DNA of 64,000 bases, from assembly GCA_037954665.1 (NCBI GenBank), contig JBBMOL010000302.1, positions 248,001-312,000 of the forward strand. Reading direction: 5' to 3'. The DNA is from Laguncularia racemosa. Taxonomy: Eukaryota > Streptophyta > Magnoliopsida > Myrtales > Combretaceae. Shown in pieces: positions 22,781 to 34,495 of the stretch. Positions within the stretch are counted from its first letter, which is position 1; each line of letters opens with the position of its first letter. Made by a program: the position numbers and the translations under genes. The notes beneath the pieces were generated by a model. The model was not told where the DNA came from. It did no database searches and was given only the letters and a program-made list of their open reading frames with translations.

Positions 22781-23428
22781 ATGTCAAATGATGTGCATAC
22801 TTCTACTACTTTGGTACATCAAGTAGTGACTTCTTCACCAACCATTGATGATGGATAAAGAGAAAACTTATTCCATACTTCTTGTAAGGTATAAGGAAAT
22901 TTGTACGTAATTATTATTGATGGTAGTTGTTGTACTAATGTTGTAGCTACATCATTAGTATCGGAGTTGAAACTTGAAACTATCCCACATCTCAAACCCT
23001 ATACATTACATTGGTTAAATAATCAGGATAGTCTTTATGTCACCCAAAGGGCTAGGGTACCCTTCAGTATAAAGGACAAGTACTATGATGAACTTAAATG
23101 TGATATTATTCCTATGTGTACATCCCATATATTACTTAGTAGGCCATGGTTATATGACAGGATGGTATTACATGATGGGTATAGAAATACTTATATGTTC
23201 CAACAGGATGGTAAACATATAATATTGAACCTTATGTCACCATCAGAGGTCCAGAAGATGCAAAGACAGATAAGACAACCATCACAGATTCTTGAAGATC
23301 ATAGCCACATGATCAAATCTTTAAAGGTTTTTGAGGTTTCTAGTTACACGAGCCAACCCATAGAGCACAAAATTTGTCAGACACAGATGTGCAACCTTCA
23401 GAGGATCCTGATGGTCAGAGTCAGATGA
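22781..23428 (+). pseudogene. Element E remnant frame: Gag start fused to protease
   Basis: It opens with the gag-type start MSNDVHTSTTL and after about 25 codons hits a TAA. The sequence then joins directly to the pre-protease words RENLFHTSC. The protease reads VIIIDGSCCTNVVATSLV (usual DGGSCTN), DELKCDIIPMCTSHILLSRPW, and a tail MSPSEVQKMQRQIRQPS. The rest of Gag is missing on one side and RT/integrase on the other. A final LLDLRTNLFKA (about 23855-23900) is all that remains of the pol end before the 3' LTR. Confidence 0.88.
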
Positions 23429-23904
23429 GCAGACCACCAAAGGACCAAACTGTTTAGGGGCAGTTGTGTTCACCTTCAAAGGTACTAGAGGCTCATGAGC
23501 AGTTGAGTAAACCTTCAAGGGATATTGAGGGTTAAAGTGATATGAGGAGATCACTAGAGGGCCAGAATGTTCATCTTTAGAGGTTTCAAAGAGCCATGAG
23601 CGGTTGAGCCAACCATTAGAGGGCCATGAGGGTCAGCGACATGCAAATGAGTTAGAAAAGGAGGAAACAATATTAGTAGAACGAGTTATGACAGGGGAAA
23701 CTTTAGTGGATAATGGGGCATTATTTATGTTGTAGATGAGATACATCTTAGAATGGCGAAGAGAAAGCAATCACCCCCTGTAGTATTTTAGATATTGGGA
23801 TTCTGCAATGATACTTCTTCAGGTAGCTTGTTAGGAGAAAACAGAGTCTCTACTGCATTTGATCTATTAGATTTGAGGACAAATCTTTTTAAGGCTTGAG
23901 GAGA
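23429..23904 (+). other. Element E decayed spacer and purine tract
   Basis: Degenerate coding-like sequence with several stops runs to the purine-rich AAGGCTTGAGGAGA (23891-23904) that touches the 3' LTR. No domain is recognised except the short LDLRTNLF pol tail. Confidence 0.6.
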
Positions 23905-24945
23905 TGATAGGAATCAAAATCCGACATGACTTATCATTAGGGCAAAAGCTAAAGGATTTCAAATCTTGACGATGAGGGCCCATTTTGAGCAAATTGACCA
24001 CAGAATTATTTGTTTACTAACCTCTTTTCTATTACTCATGTATTGTATATTCCAACAGGCACACTTATCAGGCTTTACAAAGCGATGGACAAACTTACTA
24101 AGACTCAGTTTATGGGTTATCTATGGACCGACCTAAACCGGCAACGAGCTGGGCCGACGAATCCTATTGAAGAACTAGCATGTTGAAGACTATTTTCACC
24201 TTTACTTTATTTATTAGAATAATTTATGTTGTAAGTTTTTTGGACACTTTTATTTGGTTGTAATAGGTGCTTTTAGGATTGGCCACCCTAAAGTGGCATA
24301 GTTGTAATTTTGTGGACTTTTTAACCCTAAAGGGAGCAAGTATAAATACTTGCTTAAGTAGGTTTTGAGAGAGCTTTTGAAATTTGCAACAAATACACTT
24401 TTCATGTGAGGGTTAGGGTTCTTCCTAAATCCATTAGCTCTTATCAATTTCAATCTAAAAATTGAAATTGTGGTGAGTGGCATTAAAGAGAATTGTGAGT
24501 AATATCAATTCCCTTTGTTGTGTTTTTCCTTTTCTTCACTAGTGAGTTATATCTAGGGTTGATTAAGATAGTTCTTGATCTGAATTTGATTTCATTTGTA
24601 ACCTCTTTGTATTGATATAAGATTGATTGGTTTTAGTACTTGTTATTACCATCAATTTTGCTTATATTATGTGGCATGGATTGGTCTTGATTGTGAGGAG
24701 GATCACGACTTTGTTTTTGTATGTTGATGATTTCGAAATCTCTTGGAATTTAAGTTAATTTAGTGATTCAATTGAGGATTATCATCTTTGTGGTTTTCAA
24801 CTCCTTGAATTTTAGCATTCGAATCATATTACATTAACTAGGGTTCACGCAATTTGTTGCCCTTTGGAACCGAATTTGATCTTATCATTTAGGGATTGTA
24901 ATTTGGTTCATTTGCATGTGCTTAAACTTGGTTTTAGGCACATCA
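23905..24945 (+). repeat. Element E 3' LTR
   Basis: This 1041-bp LTR has its TATA box at 24341-24348. It ends ...GGCACATCA, followed by the ACTAT duplication. Confidence 0.94.
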
Positions 24946-24950
24946 ACTAT

Positions 24951-25364
24951 TCCATGTAGGGTTAAGAATTAATTAACTCGATGGAGTAATTAATTTAATT
25001 AGAGTTCCTACAATGCAAAGCATAAACAATTTGTTAATCGATACCTTATTATGAGAAAGGTAAGGTTTAGGGTGGATGAAGATGAAGGGTATGTTTTTGT
25101 GATTGAATTCATCTATTAAAGCAATTGTAATTAATCTTAGGGTTGTTAGATTAGTTAATCGGTAATTCAAATTATTAATCTCATATTAAGATTTAAATTA
25201 GATAGTAGAAAAACAGTAATACTAATACATGTTTTTAAGATCCTTGAGGACAAAAACCACTAAAATCTATATTACATTAGATAGGTACACTTTTCTAGCT
25301 CGGTCATTAGATTTCTTTTGGTTTATAAACTTATAATTTTATACAATTGGTAGAGTGGACATCA
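24951..25364 (+). repeat. Element G 5' LTR, terminal part
   Basis: This resumes after E and ends ...GTGGACATCA next to the AGTTTT spacer and the G primer site. It has no gene; the 65-codon minus frame at 24973 has no recognisable content. Confidence 0.75.
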
Positions 25365-25370
25365 AGTTTT

Positions 25371-25388
25371 TGGCACCATTGTCGAGGA
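25371..25388 (+). other. Element G primer-binding site, tRNA-Asp-like, decayed
   Basis: TGGCACCATTGTCGAGGA differs from the tRNA-Asp complement at about four positions. The mismatches are mostly transitions, as expected in an old copy. Confidence 0.8.
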
Positions 25389-25507
25389 TCTGGTAAAAAA
25401 ATATTAGGAAAAACTTATTTTCTACTACTTTAGTCATTTATTTTATTTCTTTTCACTCTCCCTATCTTTTGAATATTCTAAGTTGTGATTGTTTGCTTCT
25501 ATAGCGC

Positions 25508-27170
25508 ATGACAAGGTTCTTCCTTCTGACATTCTTAATCTGGACCCTAAGATTGAGAGAACACTTCACAAGATTTAGAAGAACACGGCTACTGGATCTT
25601 ATGAGCAATCAATAATTGAGGGAGAAACGTCTAATTTAAAAGTTGAGGCAAAAGTAAAGGAAGAGGAATTATCTAAAGAATCTTCAAACAACTGGATAGA
25701 ATTATTGAAGAATATTAAAGAGGAAACGCAAGAAGTGATTGCTGAGGATCTACCTAAGAACAATCTAGATTATGCAAGGCCCACCCTAGATGGAACAAGG
25801 CCGACCATTGTGAACCCTCCCATTAGGGCTAACAATTTTGAAATCAGGGGTGTGGTGATTCAACTCTTGTAGCAATACTGTCAATTCGATTGATTACCAA
25901 ATGAGGACCCCCATGCTCACTTTCAAATGTTCTTGGAAATTTGTGAGACCATAAAAAATAACTAGGTTATAGATGAAGCAGCGTATGCTAGACTATTCAC
26001 TTTCTCACTAAGGGGGAGGCTAAAAATTGACTTCAATCGTTGGGTCCTGAAGCTTTAACTACATGGGATGACATAGTAAAGCAATTCTTAGATAACTACT
26101 TCCTACCTTGCAAGACAACCAAGCTCCAGAATGACATTGTATCATTCATCTAAGAAATGGTAAGACCATGTATGATGTTTGACAAAGATGGATAGAATTG
26201 TTAAGGAAGTGCCTACACCATCAATTACCCATATGGATGCAAGTTCAGACCTTTTTTAATGGACTTAACCTTAGCCACTCATCAATTGGTAGACATCTTA
26301 GCTAGAGGTACATTAAATTCCAGGACCCTAGAAGAATCCTTGAAACTTTTTGCTAACATGGCTAAAAATAATTATCAATAGGGCAACAATAGAAGCAAGC
26401 AAAAAGTGGCAGGTAAGTATGAAGTAAATCTCATGACTACTTTGGTGGCAAAGATGGAAGCTCTTAACCATTAAGTTTCCACCCTCAACAACTTTAAGAA
26501 TCACAACCTCAAGCAAGAGATGCTAGTAAGAGTATGAATTTCCACGAGTAGTATGAGCAAGTATATTACCTTGGGAATTAGATAAGTAGTAGTATAACTT
26601 GTATAATAACACCTAAAATCCTAGCATGAGAAACTATCCTAACCTCTCTTATGGCAATTAGAATGCCCGAAGATCTAGTTTTCCTCCACCAAGATTTCAG
26701 AAGCAATAAATGCCACCTTATCAACCTATGCCTCATCCATCAGTATAACCACCTCAATAGGAGAACAAGAGTAGTTTGGAAGATCTTATGAGTCAACTCA
26801 TTCAAAGTTCTAAAGCAAGACATCGAAACCAAGAGGCTTCTATTCATAACCTTGAGAAGCAAATTGGTCAATTGGCTAAAATGATGTCTAAAAGGCAATC
26901 AGGCTCTCTCCCTAGTAATATTAAGAATAATCTAAGGGAACAAGTGAAAGCCATAACCTTAAGAAGTAGGAAGGAACTGCAAATTGAAAAGGAACTTGAG
27001 CAAAAGAAAGAAGACGGTCAGTCTTTTGAGGAGAAGAAGGTGGAACCTAAGAAGAAAGAACAAGAAAAGAAATCACTACCGGTTGTTAAAGAGCATGTGC
27101 CAAAAATTCCATATCTAACATGCCTCAATCAAAACAAAGACAAGGATTAGTTTGATAAATTCCTTGAACT
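25508..27170 (+). pseudogene. Element G gag, heavily decayed
   Basis: The start is MTR as in elements D and F, with an immediate frameshift. Recognisable blocks are NLDPKIERTLHKI, an acidic Glu/Lys region, ANNFEIRGVVIQLL, NEDPHAHFQMFLEICETIK, FTFSLRGRLK, FLDNYFLP-like words across frames, NHEASIHNLE-like NQEASIHNLEKQIGQLAKMM (about 26835-26885), REQVKAITLRS and a Lys/Glu-rich linker up to PYLTCLNQNKDKD. At least ten stops and several frameshifts are present. Confidence 0.85.
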
Positions 27171-27915
27171 TTTCAAATAGCTACATATTAATATTTCATT
27201 TGTTGAGTTACTTCCATAGATGCCAAAATACACTAAGTTCCTAAAGGAACTCTCATCTAATAAGCAAAAGTTAAAGGATGTTTCTATAGTAGAAGTCAGA
27301 GTAAGCTGCTAATCCATCATTCAAAACAAACTTCCTCCAAAGCTAAAGGATCTAGGTAATTTTATAATTTTTTGTTTGGTCGGTGACATTTCAATTGATA
27401 AAGCCCTAATCAATCTTAGGGCAAGTATTAATCTGATGCCATATTCTTTCTTCAAGAAATTAGGGTTAGCTGAACCAAAGCCTACTAGAATGAGTCTGCA
27501 ACTTACTGACCAATTCATGAAAATCTCCAAAGGGATCATTAAGGATGTCTTCGTAAAGGTAGGAAACTTCATATACCCTGTTGATTTTGTGATTCTAGAC
27601 ATGGAAGAGGACGGGGATATGCCTTTAATCTTTGAAAGACCATTCCTTACCACTGCTAAGGCAGTAATTGATGTGGAGGATAGCAAGCTTACATTAAGAA
27701 TAGGAGACAAAGGGTTCATAATTAAGATTGTTGCCGACATAAACAATTCATGTGTGTTGATGATTCATGTTATTCTATCGATGTTGTTGATTCCTCAATA
27801 AATGAGCATATTGAAGAGATCTTATGCAAGGATGACTTAGAACTATGCTTAACACGAGAGATGCGAAAGACATAGACAACCTAGAGGTTGAAGCATTCAC
27901 TGGGCAACTTAATGC
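27171..27915 (+). pseudogene. Element G protease, inactive
   Basis: LHINISFVELLPxMPKYTKFLKEL leads into the protease block INLRASINLMPYSFFKKLG, YPVDFVILDMEEDGDMPLIF, RPFLTTAKAVIDVEDS. The active motif, DLGAS in D and F, is NLRAS here, so the catalytic Asp and the next Gly are both changed. The longest open stretch is 27376-27801. Confidence 0.88.
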
Positions 27916-28019
27916 ACAAAAGAAGTAAGACCTCAGTGAGGGTTTAAAGAGCTAAAAAAAGGCAATGAGGCAAGACTTAAAACTTTCATAGAAGAGTTGC
28001 TAGTGTTGGAATTAAAATT

Positions 28020-29480
28020 ACTACTAATTATTTGAAATATACCTTTTTGGCAGAAGACTCCAAGCTACCAATTATCATAGCCTTAGATCTATCTCAAGAG
28101 CAAAAAGATCAATTACTCATGGTCTTGAGAGCACACAAACGAGCCATCGCTTGGAAGATTTCGAACATCAAAGGTATTAATCCCTCTTTTTATATACATA
28201 AGATATTATTAGAAGAAGGATTTAAGCCTTTAGTGCAACTACAACGAAGCTAAATCCCAATTTGAAAGAGGTGGTCAAGAAGAAAGTTATCAAGCTTCTT
28301 GATGTTAGACTAATATATCCTATATCAGATAGTTCTTGGGTTAGTCTAACACAAGTTATGCCCAAAAAAGGAGGGATGATTGTGGTCCCCAATAAAAAGA
28401 GTGAACTCAAACCGATGCATACCATCATTGGATAACAGGTTTGTATAAACTACAAGAAATTGAATGATACCACTACAAAAGACCATTTCCCTCTCCCTGT
28501 TGTAGATTAGATGTTAGAGAGGTTGACTAGACATATGTATTATTGTTACCTAGATGGGATGTTTGGATACTTCCAGATATCAATAGCTCTAAAGGACCAG
28601 GAGAAGACTACCTTCAATTGCCCTTGTGGCACATACACTTATAGGAGAATGCCATTTAGGTTATGCAATGCACCATCTACATTTCAATAGTGTATGTTGA
28701 CTATTCAATGATCTGGTGGAGAAAATTATGGAGGTCTTCATGGGCAATTTTTATGTCTCTGGTGATTCTTTCTTTTTACTATCTAAGAATCTAAAGAAGG
28801 TGCGTATTCGTTGTGAATAGACAATCTTGTACTAAATTAGGAGAAATGCCACTTCATGTGCAAAGAGGACATTATATTTGGCTACAAATATTATCATAAG
28901 TGTAATGAAGTTAATCAAGCAAAAGTTGATGTGATTGACATACTTCCCCCACTAAATTCAATCAAAGCCATAAGGAGTTTTCTAAGCCATGTTGGTTTTT
29001 ACAAACACTTCATAAAGGACATCTCCAAAATAGCACGCCCATTGACTAAGCTATTAGAGAAGCATGTGCTTTTCAACTTTACCCTTAAATGCTAACATGC
29101 CTTTAATGTGCTCAAGGGGAGACTAACAAATGCTCCTATTATGATAGCTCTTGATTAGAACTCACCCTTTGAACTCATGTGTGATGCAAGCAATTATGCA
29201 ATTGGGGTTGTTCTTAGATAAAGGTGGGATGAACATTTCTAACCTATCTATTACACCAATAAGACTCTTAATAAGGCTCGAGTGAATTACACCACTATAA
29301 AGAAGGAGATGCTAGCTATGGTGTTTGCATTTAATAAATTTAAGCCATATTTAATTCGATCTAAGGTTATTGTCTACACTAATCATTCTACCTTGAGATT
29401 TTTCTTTTTATTAAAACAGATGCGAAGCCTAAGCTCATCTAGTGGATTTTGCTCTTACAAGAATTTCAAGTAGAGATTCA
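28020..29480 (+). pseudogene. Element G reverse transcriptase and RNase H, inactive
   Basis: RT blocks in different frames are LSQEQKDQLLMVLRAHKRAIAW, DSSWVSLTQVMPKKGG, FPLPVVD, TTFNCPCGTYTYRRMPF, LCNAPSTFQ. The catalytic region reads EVFMGNFYVSGDSF where Athila elements have a -DDF- motif, so both catalytic aspartates are gone. The connection is IRSFLSHVGFYKHFIKDISKIARPLTKLL. RNase H is LMCDASNYAIGVVL, YTTIKKEMLAMVFAFNKFKPYL, VYTNHSTLRFF (usual TDH changed to TNH). There are many stops and frameshifts. Confidence 0.86.
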
Positions 29481-30156
29481 CGATAAAATGGGGGCAGAGA
29501 ATCTAGCACTTGATCATCTCTCAAGAATTAAGAATTCCTATTTAGAGGAGCTTAAAGAGGATAATATTAATGACTCCTTCCTTAAAGAAAAGCTATATGC
29601 AGTTTATCAACTCATGAATCTAGAAACTCCGTGGTTTGTAGACTTTGCAAATTATTTGGCAATGAGAGTTCTCTCCAATGACCTTGATTATCATGCAAGA
29701 AGAAAGTTCTTTTCAGGACTTAAATACTACTATTAGGAAGACCCCTTTCTTTTTCGAGTTTATAGAGATCAAGTAATAAGTAAATGTGTCTCACATGAAG
29801 AGGGATGAAAGATTCTCAATGATTTTCACTTCGACCCTACTAGTGATCATTATTCAGCTAACATAACTGCACACAAAGTTTTGGAGGCTAGTTTCTATTG
29901 GCCTACAATATTTAAAGATGCTCATCGCCATGTCAACAAGTAGGGAACATATCAAGGAGAGATGAGATGCCTCAAAACTTTATTCTAAAATGTGAGGTCT
30001 TTGACCTATGGGGCATTAACTTCATCAAACCATTCCCTACTTCCTTTAGGAACAAATGCATATTAGTAGCCATGAACTATGTATCTAAATGGGTTGAGAC
30101 ACAAGCTCTGCCTACAAATGATGCCCGAATAGTTGTGAAGTACCTTAAGAAGTTGT
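29481..30156 (+). pseudogene. Element G integrase, N-terminal part, cut by H
   Basis: KMGAENLALDHLSRI ends RNase H. The integrase zinc region ([26 protein letters not shown]) and the core start [14 protein letters not shown] follow; relatives read WGIDF, so the first catalytic Asp is Asn. The sequence VKYLKKL stops at the H insertion (30152-30156 GTTGT). The frame resumes at 50799 as L-FSRFGAPKAIISDRG. A TAG and a frameshift near 29940-29970 precede it. Confidence 0.88.
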
Positions 30157-30951
30157 TGATGGGAATCAAACCTCTAGATCTAGCATTGGGAAGCCTACTT
30201 GAACCAAATGGAACCTAAACATTCACATTTTGTCTATATTTATTTTATAATAATTGTTTTAACATTTTAGTAGGTAAATTTTTGTCAGTTTTACAAGAAG
30301 ACAGCCAAACACAATAGCAATTGTTTGAGAATGGATCACGGTCCATAATGAACTAAATTGAACCAAAGGAGACCCAGTCTTGTGTTTCCTCATTATGATG
30401 TGATTGGAGCTTGAAGTGACCAGCCATGTGTGCTATTTTATTTAGGTTATTTTTCCATAATTGCAATAAGGTATAAATACTTGTTATGTAGGTTTTGTAG
30501 GGACTTTTTTTAACACAAATTTCATATTACAATTGTCGTGGAAAGCTAGCCCTTTCATGCCCCTACTCTTATCAAATTCTCCTAGAATTTATGGTGAGTT
30601 GGATTTTGATTATGTTGTGTATAATATCAACATCAAAATCAAACCTAATTCCAAGTAGTGCATAACCTCTAGTAAGGAATTAGATCCTCTTATCTATCTC
30701 TTGTTCATGCTAATTAGGTTCCATTTTAAATTTAGGGTTCATGCCCCAATTGATTAGAAATTGGCTCCTTGTTGTGTCATCCTTGTATATATATATATAT
30801 ATATACAAATCAACAATTGTTCTTCTTCTCTCTCGTTTAACGTCAAGAATTATAGTTCATAAAGATTAGGGGTTCATGCCATTTTGATTGTGTATTGTTC
30901 AATTGAGTCCTCAATTGCATTGTGTACTTGTAATTGGTCTTGAGCACATCA
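30157..30951 (+). repeat. Element H 5' LTR
   Basis: This 795-bp LTR has a TATA box TATAAATA at 30472-30479, a (TA)n run near 30786-30806 and the end ...GAGCACATCA. The front part lacks the PITRARAKG-coding segment that the K/M/E LTRs have. Confidence 0.93.
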
Positions 30952-31887
30952 TTTTTAGTATCAAAGCTTGAGTTTTGAGAAGGGAATTGCATGTGGAAGT
31001 GGAGATCCTGATTTCAAAATTTAGGGTTTATGTGATGCTTTTGTTCAATTGATTGATTCACGTGGGAATAGTGAATGTTAATTGAATTGTATCGTATTCC
31101 AATTGTTTTGTGAGTTGAATTGAAGGAGCAATTGAATTAGGGTTCCTTTACCGTGGATGAATTAGAGGAATCATTGTAATTGGTTTCCAATATAAGGTAT
31201 TTGAGTGATTTGTGCCGTGTTGCTCACTGTAATTTTGGAAGTGGAGGTGTGAATTTCATATTTACATTATGATTGTTCATCTTGCCATGAAGACTTGTCG
31301 TTGAGAATTAAGAAATATTTTGAATTTGAATTCAATCATTACTTATGGATTTATTGTTTATTAATCACTTTAAATACACTTTGATTAAGTTGGGAATCAT
31401 TTGCTTGCCGTGTGGAGTTATTGTTCATCTTGCCGTGAAGACTTATTGTGTATGTTACTTCTAATTTGCTTTGTTGCCGTGATATTTGGAGTTGTTGTAG
31501 TGTGAAGTGAAGTGAACTGTGGGAGTGTATGTTGTGTGGTTGTGTATTGAAGCATAGGAGTGTGTGAAGCCATTGAGTGTGTGTTACCGTAGTGTGTGTT
31601 GTTGTGTTGGGTGAACCATGAAGGGAGTTATGTTGTTATGTATACTTGAACTGTGAAGGTGAATTATGTTGTTGTGGTGTAAAGTGGTGTGGTACAGTGA
31701 GAGTGTGATTGTGAAGTGAACCATGGAGGTGTTGGTGTGTACTTGTGTGTATACCATGAGGTATATGTTATTGTTAAGGCATGTTGTTGCAACGTGATGT
31801 GTAAATGTGTGCGGTGTGAAGGCGTGTAGTGAATTGGAGAACTTGGTACCATGAAGGTGTTGTGTTGTGAGTGTGTGTGAGTAGTAC
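30952..31887 (+). other. Element H leader with decayed primer site
   Basis: The primer site reads TAGTATCAAAGC (30957-30968), two mismatches from the tRNA-iMet complement. The following T/G-rich leader has many TGTG words (31500-31880) and no gene; the minus frames at 31584 and 31664 are composition artefacts. The leader breaks off at 31888 in a truncated LTR of element I, and the H gag start is missing. Confidence 0.8.
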
Positions 31888-32237
31888 AATGACAGTTAAG
31901 AAGAGCCCTAACCTTCACAAAAAGTGTATGTTCAAATCTGAAAAATGGCTTCTTCAAACCCTACTTTAAGCAATTATTTATACTTGCTCCTTTTAGGGTT
32001 AGAAAATGTATAAAATTACAACTATGCCACTTTTAAGATAGCCAATCTTAAATGAAAATTACAATCAAAATGAAAGTGCCAAAAGAAAATACAACATAAA
32101 ATAGTCCACGCAAATGAAAAATATATAAAAGAAATTGGTCTTCAAGATACCGGTCTTCAGGGTACTTTCGAATTAAGCCTCGATGAGAATCCTGACTCGC
32201 TCAAGAGTATAGGTGATTTGGCACCCTGTAGAACTGA
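31888..32237 (-). repeat. Element I 3' LTR, truncated distal part
   Basis: This aligns with 47736-48090 of the 5' LTR and starts abruptly at 31888 with no TG end. The TATA box (minus) is at 31975-31982. It ends at ACTGA (32233-32237), the duplication of element J, and the LTR resumes at 43131. Confidence 0.9.
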
Positions 32238-33239
32238 TGTTGGGAAACTTTTCGGCACTATCGACACTTTTAGAACTCGATTTGGATGATGATCTAAATC
32301 ACTCGTATTTTATGTCATTTCTTTTCATCTAATAAGTATTTGAGAAATAATCATACAGGTACAACAATAATTCTCCATGGGATGCCAATATGTCCTACAC
32401 TAGTTGATGGACGCGGGACATCTTTAGATTTACAATCAAAGATCCGCTGCGATTATTTCCATTCCGAAGCATTGGCTCATGAAGACCTATGATATTTTGT
32501 ACTTTGTAATTATTTTATGAACTATTTTATGTTGTATTTTCTTTTGGGACACTTTCATTTTATTGTAATTTTCATTTAGGGCTAGCCACCTTAAAAGTGG
32601 CAAACTTGTAATTTTGACCATTTTCTAACCCTAGGAGTAGCAAGTATAAATACTTGCTTATAGTAGGGTTTGAGGAGGCCATTTTTGTAGATTAGACACA
32701 AACACGTAACGTATGGGAATTAGGGTTCATCCTAGTTCTAATTATTTTATCAATTTCAACCCAAGAATTGGAATTGTGGTGAGTGCAACAAGGGGAAATT
32801 GTGAGTCATATCAATTTCTTTCTTTGTTATTTTTCATTTTATCTCTAGTGAGTCATATCTAGGGTTGATTTGGAATTTTCTTGGACATATTTATGATCGC
32901 AATTTGTGATCATTTATTTTGTTAAAGATTGATTGTTCTTTAGTACTTGAAATCAACATCATCTCTTTGGTGGCGTGAATTGGAATTATAGAAGGAGTTG
33001 GAGTCACGGTTTTGATCATCCCTTTTGATTTGATTCACGTGGATTTGAATTATTCTTGTTGTTATATGGTGATGATTACATATATGTATTGTAATTGCAT
33101 CATTTGAACTTTGGTTTTCATCAAAATTCCAAAAGGGTTCACGTAAATTGTCATCCAATTAGACCGGATTTGTATTTGAGTTAAGGTTTGTTTTCTTTGA
33201 TTCATTTGATTGTGCTTGGACTTGGCTTTAAGCACATCA
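32238..33239 (+). repeat. Element J 5' LTR
   Basis: This 1002-bp LTR has a TATA box at 32645-32652. It starts TGTTGGG (other copies TGATGAG or TAATGGG) and ends ...AGCACATCA. From about 32520 onward it closely matches the K LTR on the opposite strand; the first roughly 280 bp do not. Confidence 0.93.
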
Positions 33240-33469
33240 TCTTTTGGTATCAGAGCACAAGTTAAGAGAAGGGATTAAGTTTTGGTTGAATTCTTGATCA
33301 TCACGCCCAATTAGGGTTCTTCAAATTTTGAACCAAAATTGTATTGTGAATTGAGTTGTGAAATTGTCTTGATTGAGAATTGAATTTGCTGCTTGTTGAA
33401 GTTGAATTGAAGGGCTTGTTGTAGCTTCTTGTGGTTGATCATTTTCGTGGAAGGGAAGGAGAGTAGAAG
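33240..33469 (+). other. Element J leader, first part, with primer site
   Basis: A perfect tRNA-iMet primer site TGGTATCAGAGC lies at 33245-33256. The leader stops at the AGAAG duplication (33465-33469) of K and resumes at 39547. The uninterrupted equivalent in element L (52467-52700) reads straight across this point. Confidence 0.9.
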
Positions 33470-34481
33470 TGATGTGCTCAAAACCAAGTCCAAGAACAAT
33501 AAATGAATCAAAGAAAACAAACTTCAACTTAAAGACAAACCGGTCCAATTGGATGACAATTTACGTGAACCCTTTCGGAATTTTGATGAAAACCAAAGTT
33601 TAAATGATGCAATTACAATACATATATGTAATCTTCACCATATAACAATAAGAATAATTGAAATACACGTGAATCAAATCAAAAGGGATTGAAAAAAACC
33701 GTGACTCCAACTCCTTCTACAATTCCAATTCACGCCACCAATGAGATGATGTTGATTTCAAGTACTAAAGAATAATCAATCTTTAACAAAATAAATGATC
33801 ACAAATTGTGATCACAAATATGTCTAAGAAAATTCCAAATCAACCCTAGATATGACTCACTAGAGATGAAATGAAAAACAACAAAGAAAGAAATTGATAT
33901 GACTCACAATTTCCCCTTGTTGCACTCGCCACAATTCCAATTCTTGGGTTGAAATTGATAAGAGAATTAAAACTAGGATGAACCCTAACTCCCACACATT
34001 AAGTGTTTGTGTCTAATCCGCAAAATGGCCTCCTCAAACCCTACTATAAGCAAATATTTATACTTGCTACTCCTAAGGTTAGAAAATGGTCAAAATTACA
34101 AGTTTGTCACTTTTAAGGTAGCTGGCCCTAAATGGAAATTACAATAAAATGAAAGTGTCCCAAAAGAAAAAATACAACATAAAATAGTCCATACAAAGGA
34201 GAAATATATAAAGAAATGAATCTTCATGATGCCGGTCTTCAAGATACTTTTGAATTAGGCCCCGTTGAGAATCCTAACTTACTTAAAAGTATAGGTAATT
34301 TGGTATCCTGTAGGACTGATAAGTGAGCCTGCTGAAATGCATTATAATCATAATGTAGAGATGTAGAAAATAGATTAGGTTTCTCAAGATGAGGTTCCTC
34401 AAGCAAAATTCTCAAAACTAAATTATGGAGACCCTTAGCCGGGCCCTAATGATAGGTCCTGTAGGAGGTTGATTCCTATCA
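33470..34481 (-). repeat. Element K 3' LTR
   Basis: This 1012-bp LTR has its minus-strand TATA box at 34055-34062. The part next to the interior encodes, on the minus strand, the pol tail GPIIRARAKGLQNLVLRIL and beyond, matching M and I. Confidence 0.94.
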
Positions 34482-34495
34482 TCTCCTCAAGCTTC
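34482..34495 (-). other. Element K polypurine tract
   Basis: The minus strand reads AGAAGCTTGAGGAGA directly before TGATAGG of the 3' LTR. The same GAGGAGATGATAGG junction is found in I and M. Confidence 0.8.

Larger units (their letters stand above)
20481..24945 (+). mobile_element. Element E: non-autonomous chromovirus-like element keeping only protease
   Basis: In plus orientation it has LTRs at 20481-21522 and 23905-24945, a primer site at 21528-21539, a long non-coding leader and then a short frame with only the protease. Gag, RT, RNase H and integrase are deleted. The target duplication ACTAT is at 20476-20480 and 24946-24950. It lies in the G 5' LTR. The 5' LTR begins TAATAGG where the other copy has TGATAGG, so the conserved first dinucleotide has mutated. 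Confidence 0.94.

Noticed and set aside
31584..31957. Two overlapping minus frames rich in His and Thr
   Set aside because: They are produced by the TGTG-rich H leader read on the other strand; no ATG context or homologous domain is seen.
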